Notes under the pieces: model-generated
What the model saw: only the letters and a program-made list of their open reading frames with translations
Database searches by the model: none
Told to the model about the DNA's origin: nothing
Shown here: piece by piece, positions 1 to 8,837 of the stretch
How positions within the stretch are numbered: the stretch's first letter is position 1
Layout: the number at the start of each line of letters is the position of its first letter
Program-made: the position numbers and the translations under genes
Assembly: GCA_016709765.1 (NCBI GenBank)
Contig: JADJMD010000013.1
Coordinates: forward strand, 558,001 to 622,000
DNA from: Ignavibacteriales bacterium
GTDB lineage: Bacteria > Bacteroidota > Ignavibacteria > Ignavibacteriales > Ignavibacteriaceae
DNA: 64,000 nucleotides
Direction: 5' to 3'

Positions 1-1393
1 TCCAATCCAACATTGTTTTTAATGCAATTGGAGAAATTGTTTCTTCAATCTTTCCATACTCAGAAATAGCACCTGTAGTTGAAGTTTGGAAAAGATGATT
101 TAATCCAGCAAGTTCTTTGACCTCAAAATTCTTGTTGCCGCCTTTTTTTAACGCTGAATCTATTGCAGAAAGATTTTCTTTCGGTGGAACTTGCAAATCA
201 TTTCCACCATTTATTGCAAGTACAGGACATGTAACTTTTTCTAAAACTGGAACAGGTTCATATTTCAAAAAATATTTAAACCACGGACTAGTAATAGTGC
301 TAATCTGCATATTTAAATATACTTCAGGGTCGCCAAGCTTACTTTTTTCTTCTTCTGTCATGGTTGCATATTCTGTATAAAATTTTTCTCTTAAATCGTT
401 ATCAAGTTTTTTGTCATCATTAGTATTTTTAATTATTGCAAATATTTCTTTTTGAAGTTTAATAGATTTTTGAATCTCTTCTTCACTTGTTCCATTAGCT
501 CTTTGAATAAGCTCTCCTTGGAGGTATAACAAAGAATCTCCAGAAATTCCAGGACCAGCCATCAAAACTATAAAAGCAATATCCTTAGATTGAACCGCTG
601 CCATTGGAGCAATCATTCCACCTTCACTATGACCAATCAATCCAATTTTTGTTTTATCAATTTCTTTTCGATCTTTAAGAAAATCTACAGCAGCAAGAAC
701 ATCTTTAACAAAATCTTTACTTGTAGCTTTTGAATGATCACCTGTAGATTGAGCAATTCCTCTGTCATCAAATCTTAAAACAGCAATTCCATTTCTTGTT
801 AGATAATCCGAAATAACAAAGAAAGGTTTATGCCCAAGTAATTCTTCATTTCTATCCTGCCCACCAGACCCCGTTATCAATACAACAGCTGGAAATCTAT
901 TCCCTTCCATTGGATAGGTTAATGTTCCGGCAAGCACAACATCATCAATTTCATTTTCAAATAAAACTTCTTCTGAATTATATGGGAATGGTTCTTCAGG
1001 TTCCTGTGGTCTGTTGGGACCCTCAAGTTTTTCGACCTTAATTAGCGTCAAATCTAAACTCATTCCACCTTGATTCCATTTGCCATTCATTTTCATTTCA
1101 TCATAAAATATCTTTCCAGAAAAAAAAACCTGTATCAGTGGAATTTTAACGAGAATTGAATCATCAGTAATGGTAGAACTTTCAGTTGGAATTCCATTTG
1201 CACCCTGATCGGGGCTATCTAAAGTTGTCAAGTACTTCCCTACATCATCTTTAGATAAATTAAAAACCACAGTAAGTTCCATAGAATTTGGTAAAGCCAG
1301 TTTGCCTGTCCAAATTCCTGTCAAATCTATTTCCTGTGTATAAGTTGGAGTAGTCAATAACAGAATTAAACCAACAATAATTAATCTTTTCAT
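1..1393 (-). CDS. Alpha/beta hydrolase, secreted, 3'-truncated by window edge
   Basis: Reading leftward from an ATG at 1393 gives 464 codons with no stop before the window edge, so the C-terminus is missing. It begins with a Sec signal peptide (MKRLIIVGLILLLTTPTYTQ). Residues 25-125 form an N-terminal beta-rich domain (DLTGIWTGKL). An alpha/beta-hydrolase fold follows, with the nucleophile elbow GHSEGG around residue 255, an oxyanion-loop-like LITGSGGQDRNE, and FDDRGIAQSTG. Near the visible end, NGGNDLQVP and AGLNHLFQ carry the expected acid and His of the triad. This is the large family of exported esterase/peptidase-like hydrolases; the substrate cannot be told. A good Shine-Dalgarno (GAGGAA) lies just upstream of the ATG. 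Confidence 0.88.
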   Translation of the reverse strand, partial: MKRLIIVGLILLLTTPTYTQEIDLTGIWTGKLALPNSMELTVVFNLSKDDVGKYLTTLDSPDQGANGIPTESSTITDDSILVKIPLIQVFFSGKIFYDEMKMNGKWNQGGMSLDLTLIKVEKLEGPNRPQEPEEPFPYNSEEVLFENEIDDVVLAGTLTYPMEGNRFPAVVLITGSGGQDRNEELLGHKPFFVISDYLTRNGIAVLRFDDRGIAQSTGDHSKATSKDFVKDVLAAVDFLKDRKEIDKTKIGLIGHSEGGMIAPMAAVQSKDIAFIVLMAGPGISGDSLLYLQGELIQRANGTSEEEIQKSIKLQKEIFAIIKNTNDDKKLDNDLREKFYTEYATMTEEEKSKLGDPEVYLNMQISTITSPWFKYFLKYEPVPVLEKVTCPVLAINGGNDLQVPPKENLSAIDSALKKGGNKNFEVKELAGLNHLFQTSTTGAISEYGKIEETISPIALKTMLDW

Positions 1394-1450
1394 AAATATT
1401 ATTCCTCATTTTTTATTTTATTTTTCAGCTATGAATTAAATTATTTAACC

Positions 1451-1849
1451 CTAATAAAAAAAAACAATTTCAGTATAAAAATCTTCAATCACATTATTGT
1501 AATTGAATGCTAATTTCATTTTTCTGATTTGTTGCAAATCAAAATATTGTAGTCTCTGTCCTTCCATCAAATCAATTTCATTAGGATTTAGATCAATTCT
1601 TTTCCAAAAAACATTATCAGTAATTTTTTCAGATTTAATCATTTTAAACAGATTTATTTCACCTAAATCGCCAATTCCAAGTTCTTCATTTATTTCTCTT
1701 CTAACTGCCTGTTCAGGAGTTTCATTTTCCTCCACTTCTCCACCCGGAAGATCCCATTGATTTGGGAAAGGAATATCAATTTTATCATCACGCAATAGTA
1801 ATAGAACTTTATTATTGCTGTTGAGAAGGATTATACCTGCGCCAATCAT
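1451..1849 (-). CDS. NUDIX hydrolase
   Basis: A 132-residue NUDIX protein that hydrolyses a nucleoside diphosphate linked to some moiety. The NUDIX box is complete at residues 37-59: GGEVEENETPEQAVRRE continuing into INEELGI, matching Gx5Ex7REUxEExGU, so metal binding should be intact. It is preceded by a typical strand with WDLPGG. The family includes MutT-type sanitation enzymes, but nothing in the sequence fixes the substrate. The gene lies between the hydrolase and a decayed oxidoreductase, with no operon partner close enough to suggest a pathway. The start ATG at 1849 fits the usual family N-terminus (IGAGIILLNSNNKVLLLLR). Confidence 0.9.
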   Translation of the reverse strand: MIGAGIILLNSNNKVLLLLRDDKIDIPFPNQWDLPGGEVEENETPEQAVRREINEELGIGDLGEINLFKMIKSEKITDNVFWKRIDLNPNEIDLMEGQRLQYFDLQQIRKMKLAFNYNNVIEDFYTEIVFFY

Positions 1850-1911
1850 TTATTTTAATTATTTATTAAAAGTGCGGAACTAGTAACTGTAAAAATAGGC
1901 TTTCTTTTTAT

Positions 1912-2126
1912 ATGAGTAAAACAAATAAAAAATCAGCAATAATTATTGGAGGTTGTCCTGGTGGATTATCCACTGCTTATGACTTTCAACTGAAGCTTAC
2001 GATGTAACTGTGATTGAAAAATTCTCCATCCCTTGCGGAAGAATAAACCAGCTTAAGCTTGAATATTTTATTTTTGATGTTAGTCCCCATTCCTTTATGA
2101 GTATTGGTTGGAAGTTTGAAGGATGA
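1912..2126 (+). pseudogene. Remnant of FAD-dependent amine oxidase/phytoene desaturase-like gene
   Basis: The frame from ATG 1912 reads MSKTNKKSAIIIGGCPGGLS, a dinucleotide-binding GxGxxG-like motif (here GGCPGG). After AYDFQ it shifts frame; a continuation, EAYDVTVIEKFSIPCGRINQ then LKLEYFIFDVSPHSF, is read in another frame up to a TGA at 2126. Together these match the first ~70 residues of NAD(P)/FAD oxidoreductases of the CrtI/amine-oxidase class (GAGPGGLS ... VTVIEK ... GGR ... FDVGPH). The frameshift and the absence of any downstream catalytic part show a truncated, dead copy. The substituted Cys in the glycine-rich loop also suggests decay. Which family member it came from is unclear. 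Confidence 0.75.
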
Positions 2127-2133
2127 TTAAAAA

Positions 2134-3651
2134 TTAAGATTGAATTGTTTCAGTAATAATTTTTGAAAGTTCTGATTTTCCGAATGGTTTAACTAAAAAC
2201 CTTGAAGCACCGGCCTGATAAAACTCTTTAATTTTATCTTCAATGTACTCACTTGATATTATTATAATAGGTCTTTTATACGGATCATGTCTTTTTATAT
2301 CACGACAAATAAAAATACCTTGCTGCCAGTAATTCTTGTCCACATCAAAAATAAAATGGCTGAATGAACTATCTTGTACAAACTCTAGTTTAAATTCTCT
2401 TATGTTATAATTAGATAGTGTAAATGAATTCTTTAAAAATGCTTTTACAAGTTCAAATGTTTCACCGGAATTGTCTATCATTAATATTTTGTTGGTACCT
2501 TGCAACTCATCCGCATCACTTACAGAAGAAAAAGCCTTTGATTGATTTAATGGAAGAGTAAATGTAAACGTTGACCCAACACCTTTTATGCTATCAACAA
2601 GCAAAGAGCCACCTAATTTTTCGATATATCTTTTTGCTAGTGCAAGTCCGAGTCCGTTACCTTCGTAATTCCTTCCAACATTTAAATCTTCCTGACTAAA
2701 AGGCTGATAAAGATGGTCTAAATATTTTGTTGAGATACCTATGCCTGTGTCTCTTACTTTACAGATTGCTAAACCTTTTTCTTGCAAAATACTAACTTCA
2801 ACTTCCACATAACCTTGATGTGTAAATTTAATAGCATTACTTATCAGGTTATTAAGAGCGTTTTCTACACACTGAACATCAACATCAACATAAACTTTTT
2901 TATGAGAGAATGTAGTTCTTAACTCTAGTGATCTTTCTTTTGCCAGTTTTTGATGATCCGGCAGGCAACCTTGAATTATACTTATAAAGTCTGTTGTTTC
3001 AATATTTAAATTATAATTACCCGCTTCTATTTGAGCAAACTCCAACATCTGGGTGATGCTTTTAAATAACCTTTCACTTCCGCTGTGAAGATTATCTAAA
3101 TATATCTTATCCTCAGCACCAATCTTATCGTTTAAATTTTCTTTTATTAAAGATGAATAACCAAGAATAATATTTAACGGAGTTCTAAGTTCGTGAGATA
3201 ATACATTTAAGAATGTATTTTTTAATCTTTCCGATTCATAACTAGCATCACGCGCTTTTTTAACTTCTTCTTCTGTCAATAGTATCTCTGTTTGATCTTC
3301 ATGATACATTACAATGTAAGGTTCATCTTCATCATTAATGGTAAAGATATTTGTTCTTAAAATTGGGATTGCATAATCTCGGGAGCGCAATAATGAATCT
3401 TCGTAGTAATCTATTGCAGTATACGTTTTGCCATTAAGTACATCCATAATCTTTTCAATGGCTTTATTTTCTCTAAGCACACTATCATTTAATATTGAGT
3501 ACTCCGCAAGTTCATCTATATGATAACCCCATAAGATTGTAAAAGCCTCATTAATGTATACTATCTTTCCGCTCTGTTCAACTACTTGAACTGGAAAACG
3601 GACTTTGTCGTACATCAGGCTTACATATTTTAAGAAATCAACTGTCACCAT
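2134..3651 (-). CDS. PAS-hybrid histidine kinase with C-terminal receiver
   Basis: A 505-residue sensor kinase without obvious membrane segments, so probably cytoplasmic. Order: PAS domain at ~10-120 (FPVQVVEQSGKIVYINEAF); HisKA at ~140-210 with H-box FLNVLSHELRTPLN; HATPase_c at ~255-370 with N-box NALNNLISNAIKF, G1 VRDTGIGIS and G2 GNGLGLALAKRYIEKLGG; then a receiver-like domain at ~385-505. The receiver keeps one N-terminal Asp (MIDNSG), a candidate acceptor Asp in IFDVDKN, IISS, and Lys in LVKPFG, so it is divergent but plausible. It starts 3 bp after the stop of the GAF kinase-like gene at 3655 and is surely co-transcribed with it. The stimulus and output are unknown. Confidence 0.9.
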   Translation of the reverse strand: MVTVDFLKYVSLMYDKVRFPVQVVEQSGKIVYINEAFTILWGYHIDELAEYSILNDSVLRENKAIEKIMDVLNGKTYTAIDYYEDSLLRSRDYAIPILRTNIFTINDEDEPYIVMYHEDQTEILLTEEEVKKARDASYESERLKNTFLNVLSHELRTPLNIILGYSSLIKENLNDKIGAEDKIYLDNLHSGSERLFKSITQMLEFAQIEAGNYNLNIETTDFISIIQGCLPDHQKLAKERSLELRTTFSHKKVYVDVDVQCVENALNNLISNAIKFTHQGYVEVEVSILQEKGLAICKVRDTGIGISTKYLDHLYQPFSQEDLNVGRNYEGNGLGLALAKRYIEKLGGSLLVDSIKGVGSTFTFTLPLNQSKAFSSVSDADELQGTNKILMIDNSGETFELVKAFLKNSFTLSNYNIREFKLEFVQDSSFSHFIFDVDKNYWQQGIFICRDIKRHDPYKRPIIIISSEYIEDKIKEFYQAGASRFLVKPFGKSELSKIITETIQS

Positions 3652-3654
3652 TTT

Positions 3655-4962
3655 TTATACAATTGGCAATGATATTTCAATTTTAGTACCTGTTTCCGAT
3701 TTCAGATGCTTAATTTCTCCATTATGCCTATCAACTATGCTTTTGCATAAAAATAATCCATAACTATTTTTCTTCGGAGTATAAGATACAAACAAATCTT
3801 TACTAACATCTTCAGGAATCCCGGGACCATTATCCTCAATAACTACGTTTACAAAATTTTCATCTACTAAAGACTGAATATTAATTGTAACGTCTTTCTT
3901 TGCATTTACAGAGTTTGTAAATAAATGGACCAGTAAATGTTGTATCTGTTCCGAATCATAATTGCAAAGTGGAATGTTGTTAAGTTGTGTTTTAAATGTT
4001 ACAAATTGATATCTCTTCATCGGAGAAATGTATTTTATAACCGACTGAATTGTTCTATTCAAATCACCGCTGTCTTTATTTAAATTCATTATAGCGGTTT
4101 CCATAAGAACCTGTGCATATTTTTGTATACTTCTTATGCTATCAATGGCTACTTTCGATTTTAGTTTTAAGCGATCGTACAAAAGTGATTCTTTACCAAT
4201 ACCGGAATCTTCTGTTTCCTTTTTCAACTTCTCCAGCATCCTTAGCAAACTTTCGTTCTCCAGCAAAGCTAAATGTACCAGACCTTGCAAGGATTGACCA
4301 ATCTCAGAATCAATACCAGCTTTTAATGCTTTACGTTCAGCTTGTATTAGTTGGGAGTTGGCTTCTTGCAATGCGGTGTTAGCCATAAGTTGATTCTGAT
4401 ATAACTGCGCATTACGAATTGCAGCTGCCGTCTGTCCTGCTAAAATCTCAAAAGTACTTGTAGTTTCTTTTTCTTTAATCTTATGTAGGTGTTTACTATC
4501 AACATAAATAACACCAATTTTGTTTCCGTCTGTAATTAATGGAGAGCAAAGAATAGTTTGAAGATCTAACCGAAGAATACTTTTACTTGATTCTAAAGTT
4601 ACATCACTTTGTGCTCCTTCAATAAATCTGGATTGCCCGTTATAATAAACATCTTCCACTACAGAGTTGCTAATCTGAAACAAAGATTCCGGAAGTTCTT
4701 TTCCATTTGAATCTAAACCAAGCTTAAATTCTAGAGTACCGGATTGACTTTTTAAAACAATAAATCCACGTTCAGAACTAGTTAGTCTAATCGCATTTTT
4801 TAATACAAGTTCAAGAACATCTTCAAGAATAAGCGAGCGATTTATACTATTAAGAATATTTAAAATTACTTCAAGATTTTTAGTTTTTTCTGATGTAAGA
4901 TCAGAATCTAGGCTAGTTTTAATTCCACTATCAATATTTTTTTTGAATTCAGAAAATTTCAT
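3655..4962 (-). CDS. GAF-domain histidine-kinase-like ATPase lacking acceptor His
   Basis: A 435-residue protein with a GAF domain at ~40-190 (NAIRLTSSERGFIVL, LCSPLITDGNKIGVIYVDS), a coiled helix, a dimerisation-like segment and HATPase_c at ~325-435 (N-box HLLVHLFTNSVNAKKD, G1 IEDNGPGIPED, G2-like NSYGLFLCKSIVDRHNGEI). The segment that should carry the H-box reads IDSEIGQSLQGL, where family members have AHEINNPLQGI. The phosphoacceptor His therefore appears to be Ser. ATP binding looks intact, so this may be a pseudokinase or regulatory partner of the hybrid kinase immediately downstream (3 bp gap). The start is the ATG at 4962. Confidence 0.85.
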   Translation of the reverse strand: MKFSEFKKNIDSGIKTSLDSDLTSEKTKNLEVILNILNSINRSLILEDVLELVLKNAIRLTSSERGFIVLKSQSGTLEFKLGLDSNGKELPESLFQISNSVVEDVYYNGQSRFIEGAQSDVTLESSKSILRLDLQTILCSPLITDGNKIGVIYVDSKHLHKIKEKETTSTFEILAGQTAAAIRNAQLYQNQLMANTALQEANSQLIQAERKALKAGIDSEIGQSLQGLVHLALLENESLLRMLEKLKKETEDSGIGKESLLYDRLKLKSKVAIDSIRSIQKYAQVLMETAIMNLNKDSGDLNRTIQSVIKYISPMKRYQFVTFKTQLNNIPLCNYDSEQIQHLLVHLFTNSVNAKKDVTINIQSLVDENFVNVVIEDNGPGIPEDVSKDLFVSYTPKKNSYGLFLCKSIVDRHNGEIKHLKSETGTKIEISLPIV

Positions 4963-5077
4963 TAAAGTGTTCTTAAGTGTTTATAAAGCAAACGAAACAT
5001 GCAATAATAGTACCGCTTAATTTGATAAATTTTATCAGATAAAACAATGATTATTGTAATTAATACTTAAAACAGTA

Positions 5078-8000
5078 TTAATCTCTTAGCAGTTTCCAAG
5101 AAATGAACCATTCTGTATCACTGCCGCTTTTCCACCATGCTTTGGCAAATCCAGCAGAAACAGTGGATTCTAGGTTGTACCAATGCTCAAGCATAATGTT
5201 AATTTGTACACCAGCATCAACAAGTTTATCGATGTCAGGTGAGTCTGATAATAATCCTTGAGAAAAGATAGAGAAATTAATATTTTTTAATTCTATACTT
5301 GCTACAGAAATATTTGGGATGCGAATTGGCGGGAAAGAGTTTTCGATCAAAATTTTTACGAATTTATCCGATATAATACTATAGATTGGAACCCCCGGAA
5401 AACGAAACATTTTTTGAAATTGCTTCACAGGCTCGTTTTCGATTTCTCTATTACCAAATCCTCCGAAATAAAACATCGTTTCAGGTATATCTTCATTTAT
5501 TATGTGGTAACCAACGGCTGTTTTAAAATGAAGGACATTATGGCTAGCTAGGAAAATTGAATATTTGTCCCACTCACCCATTAGCTGTCCAGAAAATTTT
5601 GGAGCTTTAGGATCAGACCCATATCCCATTACTGATAATTTAATCTTGTCGCCGGATTCCCAATCAATACTTCCGATCGATCTTCTAAGATTTTGGATAT
5701 CGAGATCAGATTTTAGTATTGCATAGTCAGGATGGCTTATTTCTGTTAAGTTGTCATTGATAAATTTTATACCGTTATAAAATGATAGCTCTGTGCTTTG
5801 TTTAACTTTAAGCGGATTATCAAACACCCAATAGTGATTATATCCAATTGCATATCTGGAACCAAGCATTCCTCTTTTTCTTTTGTTAAACAGATCAAAA
5901 AAGTCTGCCGTATTGTGTTCGATTCCCAAAATAAATTTTTGTTTATAACTGTATTTTAATCGCAAATGAAATTTTATATCCTTTGTTGTTTCTTTGAACG
6001 GAGAAATTCCTGCTTCAATAATTAAATCATGAGTTAACAGAGCATCATTCAACTGGGTATATAATCCTAAAACAACACGTGACTGAAAACCTGATACGAT
6101 GGGAATAAATGTTCTGATCGAGATATTATCCAATGATGAAAATGATTTCTCTTTACTAAATGATTTTAAATCGATAACCTCACTTGCAGACTTTAAATTT
6201 AAGTTGTACAATTCTGGAGTTTTATCCAATATCTTTTGCCCAAAGTAGTTAATAGCTGGTAATTTTTCAGATTTTTTATTAGCAAACTTAACAGGAGTAA
6301 ATCCATCGGTTGAAAATTCCATTGCAATGATGGAATCTTTAGATATTTCAACAGGTCTAAATAATCCGATAATAGTATTTGAGATCGGAATTATTTCTCC
6401 CGTTTTAATATCAGATCTATAAATATTAGAGACACCATTTGTGTAAGCGTTCCAATACAAGAAATTACCATCAGTAGACCAGGAAGGATTTTCTGGTGAT
6501 CCACTTGATGTGATGGTGTTAAATAAAAATGGTTTTCCTTTCTCTAATCCAGTTATATCTGATATAAAAATAGATTGTTTTCCATCTGATTGATGAATTG
6601 TGCCTGCTAATAAATCACCTTTCGGGTTTATAGATAAATCCTGCAATTCATCACCAACTTTAAAAACTGTTAATGATTGTAATTCTGTGTAAGGATATTT
6701 TGATCTAACCATTACATCTTTACCACTAATATGTTGGATCCCCCAAAACTCATGTGTTGTTTGTGAAATAGTTAGGGCACCAACTCTCACATTACTAAAT
6801 AATAAATTTTCTTTATTCGAATTTAAGTCATGCATCCAAACATCTCTGTACAACTGATTATTATTTGTGGTAAAGAATAAGTGATTGTAGGATTCATCAT
6901 AAGCAACAGAAGCCACTTGAATAAGGCTTGGTGATGGCTGTGTAGTTATAATTGTAGATTCATTTGTATTTAAATCAAATGACTGGATTTGTGCAAGTTC
7001 ACCACTTCTGTGGTATCCAAATATTAAGGAATTATTTTTTTTATCAAATGTAGTTTGAGTAACCCAACCAAAGGGTTCCTGTGTTAAGGCTTTTGTTTCT
7101 GTAATTGGATATTTATTTAGCAATTCAAGGTTATTTGATTGAAAAGTTTTTTCATCCGACACAAACTCCTCCCACGCACTAACAAAATCTGTATTAAAAA
7201 TCTCTTCAAACTTTGATCTTAAACCAGGATAAAATTCATCTTGCTTTAGTGAGAACCAATCATAAACTTTTTTAGCACCGTATTTTTCTGCTAAATGAGC
7301 AATAAATCGTGTTCCGTAAAGGTAAAGAATACTTTCTAAGAAAATACTTGTATGTGAGGTAACAATTCCAATTTCAGCTTCACTTGGAAATTTTTTTTGC
7401 TCATTAACCAATGAGCGAAAATACATTTCATCAAAGCTTCCAAGTATTCTTCCATACCCACCGCTAAACCAAGTTTCTATAAATACAGCAATCGATTCCT
7501 GGAACCATCTGGGAGTATATCTGTTTTGATTTGTTAATAAACTATAAAAAACTGTTAATGGTTGTACTTTGTCTGGACTAACCTTTCCAAAAATGCTTCT
7601 TAAAGAGCCTTCAAAGTCAGAAGCCATATCGTTCACAACAATATGAACCAGCTCATGACTAAGCAGCCATTGAAATCTTTCAGAGTATGGAACCATTTCG
7701 TATCCTGGTTCCAAAGGCTCAATCTCAAGTCTGATATAGTTTTCAGGCAATGTAGTAGTTGCACCAAAACCATAATCACTTACATCATAAGTATTAATAA
7801 TTATTTTTTCTTTTGGTAAATAATTAAATATTTTTTTCAAACCAATAAGTGAATTTTCTGCGGAAGATAGAAGATGATTTACAAGATACGAATGAGAATC
7901 CCGATATATAATTTTAAAATTTTCACTTTCCCTGGTGTACCAATCGCCAAAGTCCCTTATACTAATCCGGATTCCCAATTCACTTTCATTTTCCCCTTTA

Positions 8001-8731
8001 TACATCTCAGTTATAGTTTCACTTTCGGAAAGAGAGAAAATAAATTCAGTATAGTCTTGCGATTTTATAACTTCTACTTTATCAATAATGTCATTCGAAT
8101 GCAGTAAAAAAGTTGAATCCTTTTTTATGGAAGTTCCCCAAAGTATTAAATGTAGTTTTTGTGCTCTATAAAAATTATAAGGATTAACAACAGGACTAGT
8201 GGTTAAAATTTTAATAATAGTGTTATCCTCACCGGTGGAAATAGAAAAGCTTGATATTTGAACAGAGTTATTTTGTTCAGCTTGGATTACAGTATTTTTT
8301 TCAATTATTTTAATTCTGTTTGGGGCTAATTGAATTAATTCTTTATCCCAATATAAATTGATTAATTCAACTAAAGATAAAACCGAAACAAAAATTTTGT
8401 TTTCCTTTCGGTGTGGGGGACTTGATAACTGAATTGTTTTTAGACTACTATCTTTTCTATTTAGAATATTTACAAAAGGGATGTTTACACTGAATTGTAT
8501 TAAATAGTTTTCGAATTGAAGAGTAATAATGTTACTACTATCATTCTTAATAACCGGTATTGATGAGGCGTTAATAAGATCAATTAAAGAAATATAAATA
8601 ATACCAGTCTGGTTTTCAGCTTCTATTAAATCATAACTATTTTCATGTATCAAGGCTATCTTGGTTGTGCTTTGTGGAAATGCAAATGAACATAAAATTG
8701 AGACTAAAAGAAAGACCTGAATTACTCTCAT
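5078..8731 (-). CDS. Exported peptidase MA-like / TolB propeller / barrel protein
   Basis: A 1217-residue exported protein with signal peptide MRVIQVFLLVSILCSFAFPQ. Residues ~20-270 are beta-rich and unassigned. A gluzincin-type peptidase domain at ~275-555 carries HELVHIVVND near residue 359 (HExxH) and, about 50 residues on, RWFQESIAVFIE with a candidate third zinc ligand Glu. Residues ~560-840 resemble TolB/PD40 propeller blades (NPSWSTDGNFLYWNAY, LSINPKGDLLAG). The last ~320 residues alternate aromatic and polar strands ending in WFISWKLLRD, as an outer membrane beta-barrel would. This architecture suggests a surface-anchored protease of unknown substrate. The gene lies upstream of the sensor-kinase pair, separated from it by 115 bp. 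Confidence 0.8.
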   Translation of the reverse strand: MRVIQVFLLVSILCSFAFPQSTTKIALIHENSYDLIEAENQTGIIYISLIDLINASSIPVIKNDSSNIITLQFENYLIQFSVNIPFVNILNRKDSSLKTIQLSSPPHRKENKIFVSVLSLVELINLYWDKELIQLAPNRIKIIEKNTVIQAEQNNSVQISSFSISTGEDNTIIKILTTSPVVNPYNFYRAQKLHLILWGTSIKKDSTFLLHSNDIIDKVEVIKSQDYTEFIFSLSESETITEMYKGENESELGIRISIRDFGDWYTRESENFKIIYRDSHSYLVNHLLSSAENSLIGLKKIFNYLPKEKIIINTYDVSDYGFGATTTLPENYIRLEIEPLEPGYEMVPYSERFQWLLSHELVHIVVNDMASDFEGSLRSIFGKVSPDKVQPLTVFYSLLTNQNRYTPRWFQESIAVFIETWFSGGYGRILGSFDEMYFRSLVNEQKKFPSEAEIGIVTSHTSIFLESILYLYGTRFIAHLAEKYGAKKVYDWFSLKQDEFYPGLRSKFEEIFNTDFVSAWEEFVSDEKTFQSNNLELLNKYPITETKALTQEPFGWVTQTTFDKKNNSLIFGYHRSGELAQIQSFDLNTNESTIITTQPSPSLIQVASVAYDESYNHLFFTTNNNQLYRDVWMHDLNSNKENLLFSNVRVGALTISQTTHEFWGIQHISGKDVMVRSKYPYTELQSLTVFKVGDELQDLSINPKGDLLAGTIHQSDGKQSIFISDITGLEKGKPFLFNTITSSGSPENPSWSTDGNFLYWNAYTNGVSNIYRSDIKTGEIIPISNTIIGLFRPVEISKDSIIAMEFSTDGFTPVKFANKKSEKLPAINYFGQKILDKTPELYNLNLKSASEVIDLKSFSKEKSFSSLDNISIRTFIPIVSGFQSRVVLGLYTQLNDALLTHDLIIEAGISPFKETTKDIKFHLRLKYSYKQKFILGIEHNTADFFDLFNKRKRGMLGSRYAIGYNHYWVFDNPLKVKQSTELSFYNGIKFINDNLTEISHPDYAILKSDLDIQNLRRSIGSIDWESGDKIKLSVMGYGSDPKAPKFSGQLMGEWDKYSIFLASHNVLHFKTAVGYHIINEDIPETMFYFGGFGNREIENEPVKQFQKMFRFPGVPIYSIISDKFVKILIENSFPPIRIPNISVASIELKNINFSIFSQGLLSDSPDIDKLVDAGVQINIMLEHWYNLESTVSAGFAKAWWKSGSDTEWFISWKLLRD

Positions 8732-8782
8732 GCAATACTTTATTAGCTTTTACAAAAATGATTTTATTATTACTGATAATTT

Positions 8783-8811
8783 AAAAAAAAAGCCTTCAAA
8801 TCCTTGAAGGC
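8783..8811 (-). terminator. Rho-independent terminator of the repeat-protein gene
   Basis: On the minus strand an 8-bp perfect stem (GCCTTCAA with TTGAAGGC, 4-nt loop) at 8792-8811 is followed by a run of nine T at 8783-8791. It lies 27 bp beyond the stop of the tandem-repeat protein and upstream of the 1217-residue exported protein, so it separates their transcripts. Confidence 0.85.
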
Positions 8812-8837
8812 TTAAAAGAAATATCTTGACCTGAGTT

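Noticed and set aside
5023..5082. AT-rich palindromes (TGATAAATTTTATCA and the ATTAATACT/AGTATTAAT hairpin)
   Set aside because: Such palindromes are expected by chance in AT-rich gaps; there is no U-run and no matching copy elsewhere in the window.
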